A stretch of DNA of 64,000 nt, from the NCBI GenBank assembly GCA_942159475.1, contig OW804100.1:7642127-7706126 (forward strand). The letters run 5' to 3'. The position numbers and the translations under genes are program-made. The DNA comes from Sthenelais limicola (lineage: Eukaryota; Annelida; Polychaeta; Phyllodocida; Sigalionidae). Within the stretch, counting starts at the first letter, position 1. The number at the start of each line of letters is the position of its first letter. Shown here one piece after another: positions 26,001 through 39,800 of the stretch. The notes under the pieces were generated by a model. The model did not search any database, had not been told where the DNA came from, and was given only the letters and a program-made list of their open reading frames with translations.

Positions 26001-29000
26001 CTACGATTCCTGGGACAAGAAGACAACGTTGTCACTATCCCGGGACGCATCGATGGGTTCGATGAGGCTCTCATCAGAGCCCTATCCCTACACAGCATTT
26101 CGCATGTGGAAGCTGATGCTAGGGATGAAGATGCAGAGTCTCTCTAGGACTCCTCATAGGTGGCAGGGCTTTGCACTGCAATGCCCCAAGGCTGCGGTTT
26201 CGTGTAGGTTCATCCTACAGCAGGAGGGGTGTTGCGAATACACTCTTCTTTGCGGGTGAAAGTTTTTACCCGTAAGATCGGTTTCGTTCACCGATCTTGC
26301 TTTTAAAAATAAAGTTCATTCCCTGAAATTTGTTATGCTTTAGTGGGTGCTTCCAATTGAGCTGCACTGCAGGATTGGAACAGGCAGGCATGTCTGCTGG
26401 CCTCTTTAGGCCATTAAAGGCTGCCACCCTGGGGGCGAGCAAAGGCCTTGGTCTAGGACCCGTGCGGCAGAGTGGCAATGCTTGTGCCCCGCTGCACACA
26501 AAGGTCTAGGGCAGAAGCGATCTCCTTGGTGCCACAGCAGACCCTACATAACTAGTTCTTGTGGAGCTCCAACTAGAGAGGGGGCAGTGTAGTGGGTCCG
26601 CTCCCCCCCCCTCCCCCGAATACATCACAATATCAATGCTGCTGTCCAACTACACCTACAACCAGGCTATGGCAGCAGGGGCACTTCTACTTGAGCCAGA
26701 GATGACCACCAGTTCTGGCCAGTTCGGTCAGAGGGCGACAACACATCATTGTGCGAACAGCACTGCAGACACCCTGCAACGGGCGGTAGGCGGAGGATAC
26801 AACTACCTCCGCAAGGGGATCAGGTCTTTGCTTAACTCTACAAACTTGGGCCGTGCCGCAGACCATGATACTTCTGTTGTTCAAATTAAGCACCCTATTG
26901 CAGAGACAATACCTTTGTAACTGTATACCTTGGGTAATAAAACCAGTTGAAACGAATACTTTTCGTTCTCGTGATTCTTTCCTGAATTTCGTAAACTCGT
27001 GCCCATGAATCTGCGGTGCACTACACATACAACCTCTGTGTTTCGGGCTAGTCGGAAGATCTATTCTCAGAGGCTTTGGTCCAATTCTGTATAGCTTTAT
27101 GAAATAAAAATTCAATATATGGGATTTAATGCCTAACCCTGTTTCCATGATTTCAGCTTCCTCGATTGGATCCCCACAGAAAACAGTGCCACAATGTTTG
27201 TAACATTTTGTTTCCTAGTTAGAGTGATGTTAGCATTAGGCTGCACTGCTAGTGCTACAGCAAGTTTTGCCATTATGGCCAACACCTTCCCGGATAATAT
27301 TGCCACCGTATTTGGTATCCTGGAAACCTTCACTGGTGTGGGCCTCATGGTAGGTCCCGCTCTGGGTGGAGTGCTTTATCAGGTAAGACGCACTCCTGTC
27401 TTCTCATTGATCTCATGTAGTTGTAGAACTTACTGCTGGGAAACCTCTCTAGAGAAATATGAAATAAAGTTTTCAAAAAAGATTGCACTGTAACATACCA
27501 AAACTTCCCTGCACATTATACTCTCTGGGGGTTGCAATTGATAAGGGCATTAAACGTTTATACTTTGTTTATTATGAGGTTCATTCATTTTTCGTATATC
27601 TTCATCGCTAAAATTAAGCCAAAGTTATGGGCATGCACATATAGAAAATCAATAACTAAGTAATTACTCCCTTACGATTTACAATATTTTTTGAAGAATA
27701 GAATTCCATTACTTTTCATTAACAATTACTTACAGAAACGTATCACTACACTGAAATCTTGTAATGTTCCTGGGTAATTCATATTGAATGGCATCGTTTC
27801 TTTTTCAAGGCTGGCGGCTTTATTCTTCCATTTGTCTCTCTCGGAGCAGTAATGGTGGCTTCCGTACCTTTCCTCTGCTGCATCCTTAAACCTCAAGGAG
27901 GTAAGATAGTTTCCTCTCCCTCATTATTTTGGTTCTATTTCACTACGTCATCCTTTAAAAAGCCAAGTATTGACAGATCGTTCATTGTAATTTCAATGTT
28001 TTCGATTGATAATTATAATAGGAGGAAGTAGGGTAAAAGAAGTTGGTACAATCCACAGTATATAGTGTAACAGGAGACATTGGGCCTGTTGTATAAGTTG
28101 TGATGGACTTTCGCAAGTCCTTTGTAGTATATCATCCAATCTGCTTGTATAAGCTCTAGAAATTGTATGTCCTTCACAGCCCTATCGTCATATCTTCATT
28201 ATAAGTGTGTTTTGGCGTGCATAAGAAAATCAGCTTTGTATCTTTCCCAATTATCAACTAAAACCTGCAATCACCCTGAAGGACTGCTTCTCTACCTTGC
28301 ATTTCCTCGGAAGAAGAAATGAAGTGTATTGATTGGTCAGAAGTTTCTATAAGTCCTAATTACTTGCAATTCCGCTGTATATAGATACCTTGATGGGGTG
28401 GGGCATAAGGGTGTACTGAAGGAGGTTTAAGGTGAGGCACTGCATGTGTGAGGTACAGGAGGAGGTACTGATGGTGTACTGGAAAAGGTATGGGAGGACG
28501 TACTGGCAGGATATTAGAGTAGGTACAGAAAGAAGGAGGTACTGGAATAGGTACAGGAGGAGGAACTGAAGGAGGTACATTGATGTGGGTACTGGAGGAG
28601 TGTTACATCATATTATGTATGTATTAATGATGTTACAGACTATTGATTATCAATTAGCATTTATTATTATGATAATTATTAATATTCCAAATTAAGGACT
28701 GTTCATTTTTAATCACTGGGCAGGGAGAGGAGAATTTTCAGGGCGGGGGGGGGGGCATCTTTTTTTGCACTGACTCTGAAGGGGGGGGGGGTCACCTGTT
28801 TTCGCACAGACTCTGAAGGGGGGTCATCTTTTTTTGCACAGACTCTGATGGTGGGGAAGGCACCTTTTTTACACGGACTTAAAGGCGGGGCACTCTCTTT
28901 GCAACAATTCTGAAGGGCAGCGCCATTCATACTTTCGTGAACCTTTGTAAAACCTGTGTCATGAAAGAATATTCATGTATCTCAATCATGAAATTCTCTG

Positions 29001-32000
29001 GTATTTGGGCATCTTTATTTTAATTCTATCCATCAAGCAGACTATTCTCTAAGGCAGTCAGCAAGCATCTGACCTGTGGTGGTCTGGAAGCATGGCAGAG
29101 TTGTGGTTTGTAGCACATAGTGTAGCTGGTGGTCTATGATAGATGAGGGGGAAGCATGCAGAAAGAGTGCAAATGTTATTCATCGCTTGTGCTATTTCTG
29201 GGTCCCTTGCCCGCCCCTTGTTGATGAAAGACATGGCTGTTGTGTTATCAGAATAGACCATAACTTGTCTATTTATTGAGGTTGTGCTAAAAAGATGGCA
29301 GGTTGGCTCAAGAATTGCTACCTTTTTGTAAATGATATACTTGTCAGTGATATCTGGCCACCCTGCCCATGAGACACCCATTCCCCATCATGCACAAATC
29401 CCCTGCTGCCTCACAAGCATCCAATACCATCAGGGTCTGAATTTTTTAGTCAATTATTGGAAAGGAGCCATTGAATTTGGCACTGTAATCTATCCACCAA
29501 AGCAAGTCAGATTTCAGGCCAGCCATCAATCTGCAGCTGTCATTAGCCCACTTGAGGATTCTAATATGATATATAAATTGTCCATGAAGTAGTGTCTGAC
29601 TGGATCACTCTGCAAGCCCAATGAGAATTGCCTGCAACCTGGTGCAGCTGTCTCTTTGAAAAGCTTTGCCACATACTTGATCAACATGTCCATTGTGCTT
29701 TATATTAGTTTCTGGTTCTGGTGTTTATTTCCATCCCAGGCCCTGCCCAGGTGTTGACCTGGGCAGGGCCAATGATCTTCTTGTAATTAATACCAAGTCC
29801 AAGTCCAAGCCACCTACTTTACCTCCAAAGGGCATTGACTGAATCCATGCACTACCTTTTTGGTGAATAAAAGCTGTGGCAATAAGAATAACAGTCTGTT
29901 ATAATCTTGAATAATACAATAGATAATATAATCAAGTTCGATGTGATTCGATTGCTTTACAATTATATGATTGAAGGTTTTTTGTTATGGTGGTATGATA
30001 GATTTTGGTTTTTGGTTATGGAGGTATGATAGATTCGTCCACATAAGCACTCTGCCTACGGCATCGTGCTTATGTGGACAAATCTCGTCCAATAAATTTT
30101 TGATTATTGCCGGCTCGTCCCATTCTCTCTATGTATAATTTGTGGCTTGGCTGAATCTGCCTTTGACCAGAGCAGAACTAGTAATCCTGGGAGATTCACA
30201 CACTGTATACCTATTATTTCTAACACCTGTTTTAGTCTATCTGATACCAGCAGGTCTGTGTGCGATCTGTAATTTTCCATGAAAGCTGGTTTGGCCTGAA
30301 CATCTTAGTTCACTATCTTAAATCCATCTTGTTTACTGTTAAGTAAAATGTCTCCCTCAATGTATTAGGACAGGAGCAACTCCTTCCAACACACAAAGAA
30401 ACAGGGACACAAAGCATTAGGAAGAGTCAGGGTTAGAGGCAATGTTACTATGACAACAGGTTTTTTGTTATGAGCAGTGTTGAACCTATTTGAGTCATGT
30501 TGGCTGGTTGTCTAGTTACATTCTTATGGAAAGTCGGATATAAACAGGTGGGCGTCAGCAGGGATTATTCCTTTTGGACACTTTTCCCTGATATTTTGAC
30601 AATATTTCTCTCTTCATGCCAGATGAAGGTGATACACCAATTGAACCTAGCTCTGTGCGCCAAATTCTCTGTATACCAGCAGTACTCATTGTACTCTTCG
30701 CTACCATCATTGGATCCCTCATCTGGGCAATCCTGGATCCCACGCTGGAACCTCACCTTAGAGTTGTGAGTTCATCTTTTTGTCTTTTAAGTTAAGCTTG
30801 CATATGATATATTGGGTTTTGTATCCATACATAACTACTGGAGTCATTGTATTCAATTGATTTAGTTTCTACCACAAATATAGCCTAGATCGACATAGAT
30901 CTCTTCAGTATGTTACCTGAGTCTGCTTCTCCATACACTATAGTGGTGGTATATGCAACAGTTCCTTCTTTTTATTGCAGTACAATTTGAGTCCCTCAAT
31001 AGTTGGACTTATCTTCCTGCTCATGTCCTTCTTTTATGCCCTCTCATCACCTTTCTGGGGCTGGATAGCTGATAGAGTGGTAAGTAGGCTATTTTACTAC
31101 AAATAAAGCTTTGTGGATAGCTGATACATAAGTTGACTACCCCATTACAAATATAGACATTCATTGAGTGAATTTAAAGCAACCAAAGCATTTATAAACA
31201 TAAAGACACTTTAAATATTAAAATTTTTTTAATCACCCATGACTGTATATAACTAGAATCATTATTCAGAAATGTTTTTTCTTATGTAACCATAATTAAT
31301 TAACGAACAACATTGTTTATTCACTGCGCCCAGCCACCATCATTTGGTGCGGACAGCTGTCAAAACATCAAACCGCATATTACATCTTATTGCACCTTAG
31401 CCCCTAAATTGCATGTAACCCATCACCTGAAGAAGGGCAAAACAGGCCTGAAAGCTAGTGAAATAAAAACCCAATCAAATATCAATATTTGGGATTTTTC
31501 CTAACCTCTCTAGCAACCGTAAGATAACTACCCGGGATTCCTAATTTAAAAGTGACGATCATACAACTTTGCAACACCATGTCGCCATATCTCAATCAGA
31601 TCAAGCAGGACCCGGAACGGCAAACAAGGCATTGTATGAGACTTTCCTACCTTCTAGAAGCATCATACCTGCATTAATCTCGGCATCCTAACGGATCCAA
31701 TCCCATGAGTGGATTAATTATCCCCAATTTCACCAACTTCTTTACCTAAATCCACTTATTACACCCAGACGGAAGACAACAATGGGGGACGACAATAGCA
31801 CTATCTCAAGTACACCTGCCACAACATCTGGAGGAACTACAGCGAACAACGCTACCCAGGGAGCGGTTAGTGTCCAACATGACCCTAACGTTCCGGCCAA
31901 CCTGCGGATACCTGATAATATACTACCTTACTTTCCCATAACGAGAAAAATGGTACAGCAAAAGACACAAGCAGACCATAACTACACATTTTTACAAAAT

Positions 32001-35000
32001 GTGCTTAGATCAACAACTCACCCCATGAGGTCTCCAGGCCCGAGTGCTATCTCAAGTACCGGACCAGGACTACGCCTTCACCCTTAAATCGGAACTGTTG
32101 ATGTCTATTGATGTTGATGAGAGCAGTGACATCACATAACTCAATGTCAATCAAATGAGATATTGTAGATCAGGGAACTATTAAATATAATTATAGTTAT
32201 GTTGATATTCCAGTCGAACTAGTTGAGCTGTAAGAATAACTCTAGTAGAGCAAGGATCTGCAGGAGTATAGGCTTCTTTATTAATCCACAATTCACATGT
32301 TAATATTTCAATATACAGAAAATATTAGAACATGGCCCTCTTATGGCTCCAGGGCAGTCAGTCAGTTAGTCAGTCAGCCTGATGTCTTCAATGATTATAG
32401 CAGTAAGGGTAGATCAGGTCTTCAAGATAGGTCTGTGCAAGGTCTAGGTCTGAGTAGGGACTGCCTGGGGCCCTTTATATACTCTAGACGATTAGGCGTC
32501 AACTGGCATATTCATCTTAGGCATCCCCTACGATTTCTGCCATGCCCACAAAATAAATTATCAACACTACCATCTAGGTAACCAACTGGCCGCCGATCGT
32601 CCCAAAATGCTATATCCACCCAATGTTTCCAGGCCTAGGGAAATTACATAGACTGCGATTACCTCCAATACATCCAGGTCTTTCTGGTATAATAAGTGAG
32701 AAATAACCGATTGCCCAACCCCTATATGCTAAAGCATGAACGGACATTTTACCCTGCATACGGCCACATGGCACCTTTGGTTAACACTCGGCATCGCATC
32801 TTCGGTAATACTTGGGGAAAAAAATCAACTAATCACAGGGCGCGTTACATTAACCTTGAGCTAGGCTCTCAGCCAATGGGATCACCCCTTCCAAACGTTA
32901 CTCAGCGTGCCATGTGGACGGCCCCGTAGGCTAGCAACATGGCAGTGGGTGGCGGTCGGCGAAGCATTTTTAAATAGCCTGAAGTTTCATTATCCGCCAA
33001 ACGTTATAATATCCTAGTTAATTTAAGAGATATCTGTTGTGACGATAGTCTACCCTGGTGCCAGTCACCCTCTGGATATTTCAACATATTTAATCAGACT
33101 TCCAGAGCCTTAGAGAAATCCCCTAGCAGGCTTACATCAGTTTTCTTGGGTATTGGTATGTCCAGCATTCATTTCACAATCACAGGCATTGCATCAGACC
33201 GAGCTCCCTGAGTCAGGCTCAACAGATAACCTAACTGTACATCGTACTACCATGCTCATAGGATACATATAAATAACTAATCAATACATGTCAACCGATT
33301 AAATGGGACAAACAACATTAAAACCAGAGTGGACATTAACAGAACAAAGCCACCAATCATTTGCCAAGGAACTCACTACTCACCTACGAGATTATTACCG
33401 TGACAGAACCAGCTCAGTACAAACTCAAATAGACAAAGACAAGAAGGACCGGACCGACCAATGCTCTCCCGAAATCCTCGATTACATAACAGATATCCTA
33501 CAGGATATGGAAATCAACCTAAGGAAAGAACTGTCGATGAGAAGAACCAGGAAATCAAGAGGAAGAACAGGAGGTTCAAGAGATACCCCCCAGGAGAGGC
33601 CGACATCATTGTCAACCTCTCCCACTACAAGCTAAACGACCATGAAGAGAGGCTTCTGAACAAGGGGTTGAATTACATTCCCACCCCTCGTTCTACCAAC
33701 ACCATACACAGCCTCAAGGACACTCATATGTTCAACACAAGAGTATGCTTACAACACTATTAGCAAAACTACCCAACCCCCTCAAAAGATGCCAACCCTT
33801 CCCACCTGAACCAAAGGGGTGGGTCTGACCTAAAGGACTGGACCCTGACATCAATGCTCTCACCTCCTACACAATACAAAAGATGCAAAAACCTCCTCGT
33901 CCTCCTAAATTCAAACCCAAATCTCACTGAAGAAGAATTCTAGGCACTGAGCTCCAATGATGAAATCATCATAAAACCTACTGACAGAGGCGGAGCCATC
34001 GTGATACAAAATAAATCTGATTACATCAAGGAAGTTGAAAGACAGCTCAACAACCCTACACATTACAAAAGGGTCTCCATAGAAACCACTGCCAACAATT
34101 ATCACAGAATCAAATCTAGAATAACTGAAATGGCTTCACAGGGAGCACTCGCATCCCATGCTCCCAACACTCTCATCCCACCATATGTGAAAACAGCTAC
34201 ACCCTTCTACACCCTTCCTAAAATACATAAGAAGGATAACCCAGGCAGACATATCATTGCAGGGATAGATTGTCCCACAGACCGCATATCAGCAGCAATC
34301 GATACAATCATCAGACCAATGGTTAAACATATCCCGTCATACATCAATGACACAAGAGATTTGTCTAAATACACCGAAATGGATTTCTCGATGAAGACGA
34401 GATAATGATTACCATAGACGTATCAGCATTATACACATCAATCCCCCATAAAGACGGCATCGCTGCGGTCGAGGAGACCCTGATGGCACGCCCCTTCAAC
34501 CTCATAGACCCCTATATCGTAACTGAGATGATCAGAATGGTACTTACCACCAAGACCATGATGTTCAATAACAAGTGTTATTTACAGACCCAGGGAACGG
34601 CCATGGGCACAAGGATGGCCCCAGCTACACAAGCCTGTACATGAAAAAAATCGAGTCTGACCTGCTGAGTAGAACATCAATCACACCATCATTATGGAAG
34701 AAATATATAGACGATATATTCGCCATATTCAAATGTACAGAAGATGAACTATCAGAATTTATGCAGGAAATCAATTCCTACTACCCCATGATCAGATTTA
34801 CTCACGAACAAAGTCGTATGGTAGTCGACTTCCTTGATGTAACAGTATACAGGGGCCCTGACAACTCCATCAGGACCAAACTTTATACAAAACCAACAGA
34901 CAAAGGCCAATACCTACATGCCAACTCATTTTATCCTAGACATACCATCCATATAGCATATAGCCAGTGCATTCGCTTTAGACTTATAAACAGTGAATTA

Positions 35001-35243
35001 GAAGAGTACCAAAGAGCCACACAGAGACTACTTATGGGGATATAATATACATGAATGGCTTTCCATAATATTTGCCTCTGAGCTTTTGAATTTCGCGCCG
35101 CCGCCATCACAACCAATCAGGCGACAGCTAAAGTTCAACCAAGGGTAAGGTGAAAACCGGTTAGGGGTGTTGCATTTCATCCCATAAATGCAAGTACTAG
35201 GTATTAGTGTAACCTCCCCCCCCCCCCACACACACACCATGTG

Positions 35244-35292
<49 letters not shown>

Positions 35293-36848
35293 ATACGCGC
35301 ATTCTACACTCTAAGAAGAAAGGGTTCTAACAAGAACCCTTAAGGGTTCTTCAGCTTGTCGACATGGCAGAACCCCTAAGGGTTCTACTTAGAACCCTTT
35401 TTTGAGGGTTCTAAGTAGAACCCCCGTTTCGGGAATAGGCAGGGTTCTACATAGAACCCTCGATTTGAAGAACCCTTTGAAGAACCCTCTGGCCAAAATA
35501 GGTAGGGTTTTACATAGAACCCTGATTTGGCATCCCTAAAATTGCTTGTAATTTACAATGTTAATTCTGAATAAAGTAATGAATTCATTATTCCCTGTTG
35601 AATCTAGACTGGTCCTTATAATAGCAGATTTGTGCTCAGTGCTAAGGCAGCATGTTTCTCCACAGAAGCATTTTGCCCAAGAGCATTCAAGGAGAGACTG
35701 CATATTATATGCAGTCCCTTTGCTTGACTTTTTCAGAGTTCCACATCAATTTCCATCACTTAAACTTACCCTTAATATAATCCTCTCCTACAGCTGACAT
35801 AGGTATCCATTGCAACTTGGTTTTTGTCAATCTTGGTACTTCAGTAGTACTCATAGTAATAATATTAGAATTATAAGGGTGCTTTCTTCACAACATTTTT
35901 CAACATCAAGCAGATAAGTTATACAAATAAAGTATTGATTTCATTGCTTTCAATATTCCCAAGTTTATAAAGTGTAATATCTATAAGGTATAAATGCCTC
36001 ATATAAGTATTACTAGTGAGACTTTTGTTTTAATAGAAATTGTAAATAGCATGTAGTAACCTGTGAGGGCACCTAGTGAAAGCCAAGTTCCACGGTACTG
36101 CCACCTGGTGAGAAATCTATGAAGAACCCCTATGGTTCTAGATGGAACCCCCGGTGGTCCCGAAGAACCCTTTTAGGTGTCAAAGAACCCTAGGGTTCCT
36201 GGTAGAACCATGGGGTTCTATCTAGAACCCAAAAGAACCCTTTTTTCTTAGAGTGTATATGAGACGTGCTATAAGTGGGGTGCTATAAAAATATTCATAT
36301 AGGACGTGTCCTATATGAAATGTAGTTGTCTAAAAATAGCTCTGTTGTTATGCTTCGCAGAGCTTTGGCTCTCCGTAGAGCATGTAAACAAATCCCCGGG
36401 ATCGGTAAACCACCCGTGATTCTGGTACTATGATTATAAGAAATACATAATAAAAACCATATTATTAAATAGAGCATTAAATTCTCTATCCAATGATATA
36501 AGTTTTATTAATGTAGCTCAAGAAATGGCCACAATATGAACGTTTTAAGTTAACAATATAAATAGGCCTATACTAACGAAGCTGTCAGCGGAGCTGTCAG
36601 TGGGGCTGTCAGCGGGGCTGTCAGCGGGGCAGAGGGGCTCTCTGTGCTTCTTCAATATTTTTTCAGTGATATTTGTTGACATATGATCAAATTGTATGCA
36701 CATATAATAAATATAGAATGGAACTCGCCCAGCAATAATCGAAAATTTATAGGACTTGATTCGTCCACATAAGCACTCTGCCTACGGCATCGTGCTTATG
36801 TGGACGAATCTCGTCCTATAAATTTTCGATTATTGCCGGCTCGTCCCA

Positions 36849-36884
<36 letters not shown>

Positions 36885-39800
36885 GTATGGGTACCAGTGT
36901 AATCACCTATACATATATAATCACCTATACATATTATATGATCACCAATATACTTACATGTGTCAGTAATCATTAATTACTATATATCAGTATGACCCCT
37001 AGTTCGAAACATGGGGCGTGGCAACTTCCGCCGATTTATAATGCTATACAAATACTGACCATAGATTCCGTTATTGTTTGTACTGATATTCTTATTCTGT
37101 ATTTCAGGCGGACAGCACACCGCTCCTCGTTATTGGTTTCTTTGCATCCACTGTAGGATTATTATTGTTGGCACCCTCAACACTCTTAGGTTTCCCAAAG
37201 GGCTTTAGGTGCATAGTTTCCAAGTCTTATTGTGTATACATGTATTCAAAGCAAATTTCAAGTATTCAACAGTTAAAAGAAATAAGTTCGGATAATTATG
37301 TCTCATTGAGTCCCACGCATGCTAGTTAATGCGATTGGATAAAATATTTTAAGATAGTTTACATGTCTTATTATGTATACATGCACTAAAAGTAAATGTC
37401 TACTATTAGACAGTTAAAAGCAATAAGTTTGGATAATTATGTCTCATTGAGTCCCATGCATGCTAGTTAGTGCGATTGGATAAAATATTGTAAGATTGGT
37501 TCCCAGAATCAAGAGTAAAAGATGGTAATATATTTATGTTCTTGTACAGGGCGATATGGCTGGATCTGATAGCTCTTATAGTGTTGGGGGTATCTGCAAG
37601 CTTGGCCCTCGTGCCAACTTTTGAGAAGATTCTCGATTCAGCTGAGTGAGCAACTTATCATTACTTTATAAAGTAGTAAAACTGGGATTTCATGGTTCTT
37701 TGTATATATCTCTTACAGGTGCACGTATATTAAGGAGCATGTGTATTAAGTTAATGACATTAAAAGTGAAACTCAGTGACCATGACCTTGCGATTATTAA
37801 TTTATGGACTTTATCATAGCCAGCATTTAATTCTTTTTCTTCATCTTAGGAAAGCTGGAGTTGAAGACAACTTCGCTATGTATGGCGTTGTTGCTGGTTT
37901 GTGGGGCGGTGCATACGCGTTAGGGTAAATACAATTCTGAATATTACACAATATCCTTGTTTGAAATTAAATTACCATCTACTGTGAACCATGATGTAAG
38001 GAGTATATTGTCTATTATCATTGTGTTCTAGACACATTTTTTGACTGAGGTTTATTTTTTCAAATTTAAATTTATTTCAACTGTAAAGAACAAAATGAAC
38101 TGCGATGATTCAATATTATTAATGTTGCATATATGATTACGATTGACTTATGTCAATGATAACTGTGAATTTATTATGTCTCTAATAACATAGTTGTGGC
38201 CAAAGCAAAATATGCAGTGTCATTGATATTTGTTATCTCGAGATAAAAAATGAACGTAGTTCTTTAGTTCAATATGGAGCTCAATATTGAACTATAAGAA
38301 ATGCATTGATTCAATATTTATTATATACGCATTATACATGAAACAACGTATCTAGAATGGGGTACGTTGCATGGCAAATATAAAGGTTCGCACTCTCAAC
38401 TAAAGAGCCATTTACTATCTGGTCATCAATAATAATCAGGCCCGCGACCAGTATTCTACTAAGTAAGTATCTCGGGGCGGATTACCTTGAATGGGAAGTT
38501 TATTCCTCATTAGACGCAATTTGATCAGATTCTGGGAGGTTTTTTCTTGCCTATAGACCACGTTTGTATCGACGGAAGTACCTGAGGTAAGCTTCTGGTT
38601 CAAAGTATGAGCACTCAAAACCTGTTTCGCAAGGCTTATTTGATTGAAATAAATAATTGTACACGTTGGTAAACCCTTTATTTTGGTATTAATAAGTTGA
38701 TCTGATCAAATCACGTCTAAAAGCATTATAAACCTCGGTTTGGTGGTTTGTGTGGTCAAGGAAACTTGAGGCTCCGCCTGAGAGTTTCCATGACCACACA
38801 GACCACAACAAACCACCAAACCGAGGGTTATAATGCTTTCAGACGCGAACCTCAGGGTAATAATGCTATATGGGATGTATATGGTCCATTCTCTGCGCTT
38901 TGCAGTGTCTTTAGTAGAGCACAGTCTTTATGGCGCAAGGACACAGGCAGGACTACTAGAAATTATATAAATTATCTTCCATGCTTTTAACTTATAATTT
39001 ATAATAGACAAATGAATCCACAGAGTGGGCTGCTTTTCGAATGCTACCAATTTACAACGCTATTTTGATTGGTTGATAAATTTAGTTGCGCCAATCAATG
39101 ACGCTCATTTCACAATGACGCTCAGTCCTAACTTTAGGTATATAAGGGTCAAATCACACATAAATATATATCATGGCCTAAAAATAGAACTATAAACTTG
39201 AGCTGCATATGCAACGACGCATTCACAAAAGCTTGTGGCTTTTGGTGACTGTCTCTAACGCGTGCCTTCGGCACTTGTGAAAGACAGTCACCAAAAGCCA
39301 CTTGCGCTTTGTGAATACATTGTCGCATATGCTGCTTGCGTTAAGATCTATCTTATTATCGTACACGGAATATGTTTTCACGTGTTGCCTCACCTTAAAA
39401 CTTAAATATGTTTGTAGGGAATTCATTGGTCCAAGTGTCGGAGGTTTTATCATGGATACATTTGGGTTTGAATGGTGTATGATTTTTGCAGCTGCCCCAT
39501 GTCTATTTATCGTAAGTACTACATTTGGAGAATAGATCTTGGATGCAAGCTTGTGTAGTCGTTCAAACACTAGTGAATACTAGTAGTGGGTGATACTTTG
39601 TCTTGTTCTTGGCCCTTTCGGCTTTATCTTAATTTTCCCTCACCAGCGGTTTCACCTGCTCCTGCATGCTCTGGTTCTCCCATTCACACCTTTCCCACTC
39701 TTAAGGGCCTAGTCCACGGAGCCGATTCTCATGCATCTCACAGTGCAAAAGAGTCCTCTGCAGCGCAAAATCGATGAGAATCGGCTTATTAGAGAATAGG

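Noticed and set aside
25574..26098. 174-codon minus-strand frame rich in Ser, Thr and Gly
   Set aside because: Antisense to the gag-like reading on the plus strand, which has the more protein-like blocks; GC-rich DNA keeps the antisense frame open.
31427..31468. Calling a functional hammerhead ribozyme
   Set aside because: The core order is present, but the helix following gaaa does not close and the cleavage-site triplet cannot be assigned, so only a hammerhead-like motif is claimed.
35307..36255. CRISPR-like array of short gggttct repeats
   Set aside because: Repeats are heptamers in both orientations with irregular spacing, inside an element with inverted ends, in an animal genome.
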